DNA of 13,546 nucleotides from contig JBBSJV010000034.1 of NCBI GenBank assembly GCA_038256935.1, forward strand, positions 1 to 13,546, read 5' to 3'. Under the pieces are notes generated by a model. It was not told where the DNA came from, did not search any database, and was given only the letters and a program-made list of their open reading frames with translations. The stretch comes from JBBSJV01 sp038256935 (GTDB taxonomy: Bacteria > Patescibacteriota > JACMRA01). Below are positions 13,291 to 13,546 of this stretch, piece by piece; positions within the stretch are counted from its first letter, which is position 1, and the number at the start of each line of letters is the position of its first letter. Both the position numbers and the translations under genes were made by a program.

Positions 13291-13313
13291 GGAGATGCGG
13301 TGGCCTCCTCTAC
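13291..13313 (-). repeat. Hairpin resembling the GTAGGGG half element
   Basis: Read on the minus strand it starts GTAGAGGAGG and ends CATCTCC, forming an imperfect hairpin of the same style as the left end of the 11403 and 12377 elements. It begins immediately after the murB stop codon, so it could also help end murB transcription, though no T run follows. Confidence 0.4.
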
Positions 13314-13546
13314 TTAAATTAAATTCACCTCATTTTCAAGCACTATTGCAAACTTTTCTTTAACCTTTTTTTGGATCAGTTTCATAAATTCTACTATTTC
13401 ACTTCCACTAACTTTCTCATAATTTACGATCACAAGTGGTTGGGTAGGGTGTGTACCTACCTTTTGGTTAGTGTCTTTTACTCCTTTCATACCCGCATTT
13501 TCAATCAGCCAAGCTGCTGGGATTTTGACTTCCTTTTCATTTAGGA
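13314..13546 (-). CDS. murB: UDP-N-acetylenolpyruvoylglucosamine reductase MurB, C-terminal part (cut by window end)
   Basis: MurB reduces UDP-GlcNAc-enolpyruvate to UDP-MurNAc with NADPH and FAD, the second committed step of peptidoglycan precursor synthesis. Only the last 76 residues are in the window; the gene continues past 13546. They include VKIPAAWLIENAGMKG, the hallmark IPAgxLIexaGxKG segment, then a variable region, LVIVNYEKVSG (the lVN strand), the helix IVEFMKLIQKKVKEKF, and VLENEVNLI. The glutamate in the final LExEV motif is the known catalytic acid of the family. The TAA stop is at 13314-13316. Its presence implies that the organism makes its own cell wall precursor. Confidence 0.9.
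   Translation of the reverse strand, partial: LNEKEVKIPAAWLIENAGMKGVKDTNQKVGTHPTQPLVIVNYEKVSGSEIVEFMKLIQKKVKEKFAIVLENEVNLI

Noticed and set aside
1..13546. tRNA, rRNA or riboswitch genes
   Set aside because: I saw no cloverleaf with the usual GTTC-type arm, no rRNA signature and no known riboswitch core, but reading by eye can miss a structured RNA.

Overview
The window is AT-rich, gene-dense bacterial DNA using the standard bacterial code: TAA, TAG and TGA all serve as stops at ends supported by conserved protein tails. Few starts show a Shine-Dalgarno sequence, and the best promoters sit only a few bases from the start codon. A membrane-anchored serine-rich protein, a ferredoxin-dependent 2-oxoacid oxidoreductase subunit, a D-lactate-dehydrogenase-type enzyme and many unrecognised small proteins suggest a Candidate Phyla Radiation (Patescibacteria) genome, perhaps near Dojkabacteria or Microgenomates. 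That placement is inference from gene style, not from a marker gene.

Layout. (1) 1-2835, minus strand: three unrecognised genes (346-915, 1091-1864, 1963-2835) that are diverged tandem paralogues of each other, plus a decayed fourth C-terminal copy at 126-314. (2) 2948-3853: a fragment of NAD-dependent DNA ligase lacking both the catalytic N-terminus and the BRCT C-terminus, followed by a paired-hairpin repeat (3884-3955). (3) 3995-4949: a well-formed promoter driving a serine-rich protein with a membrane segment at each end. (4) 4953-8752: an unrecognised minus-strand gene, a plus-strand D-2-hydroxyacid dehydrogenase, and a long minus-strand gene for a protein with two GGDEF-like domains, the first with an intact GGDEF signature. 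(5) 8872-11339, plus strand: msrA, then a tight three-gene group (two-TM protein, 2-oxoacid:ferredoxin oxidoreductase beta subunit, RNase HI). (6) 11340-13313: a repeat-rich accessory patch with a VapBC-type toxin-antitoxin pair between two copies of a ~100-bp GTAGGGG...CCCCTAC element, a VOC-family gene, and a second, decayed antitoxin tail. (7) 13314-13546: the 3' end of murB on the minus strand, running off the window.

How the parts relate. The oxidoreductase beta subunit and the D-2-hydroxyacid dehydrogenase could both act on 2-oxoacids such as pyruvate, one feeding ferredoxin and CoA thioester formation and the other disposing of NADH as a 2-hydroxyacid. No alpha/gamma subunit is present here, so this is only a plausible link. 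MsrA repairs oxidised methionine. The recognisable household genes from 2948 to 11339 are all on the plus strand, while the minus strand there and upstream carries long, lower-GC, helix-rich proteins that I cannot assign. The most interesting unexplained content is the paralogous array and the tandem-GGDEF protein.
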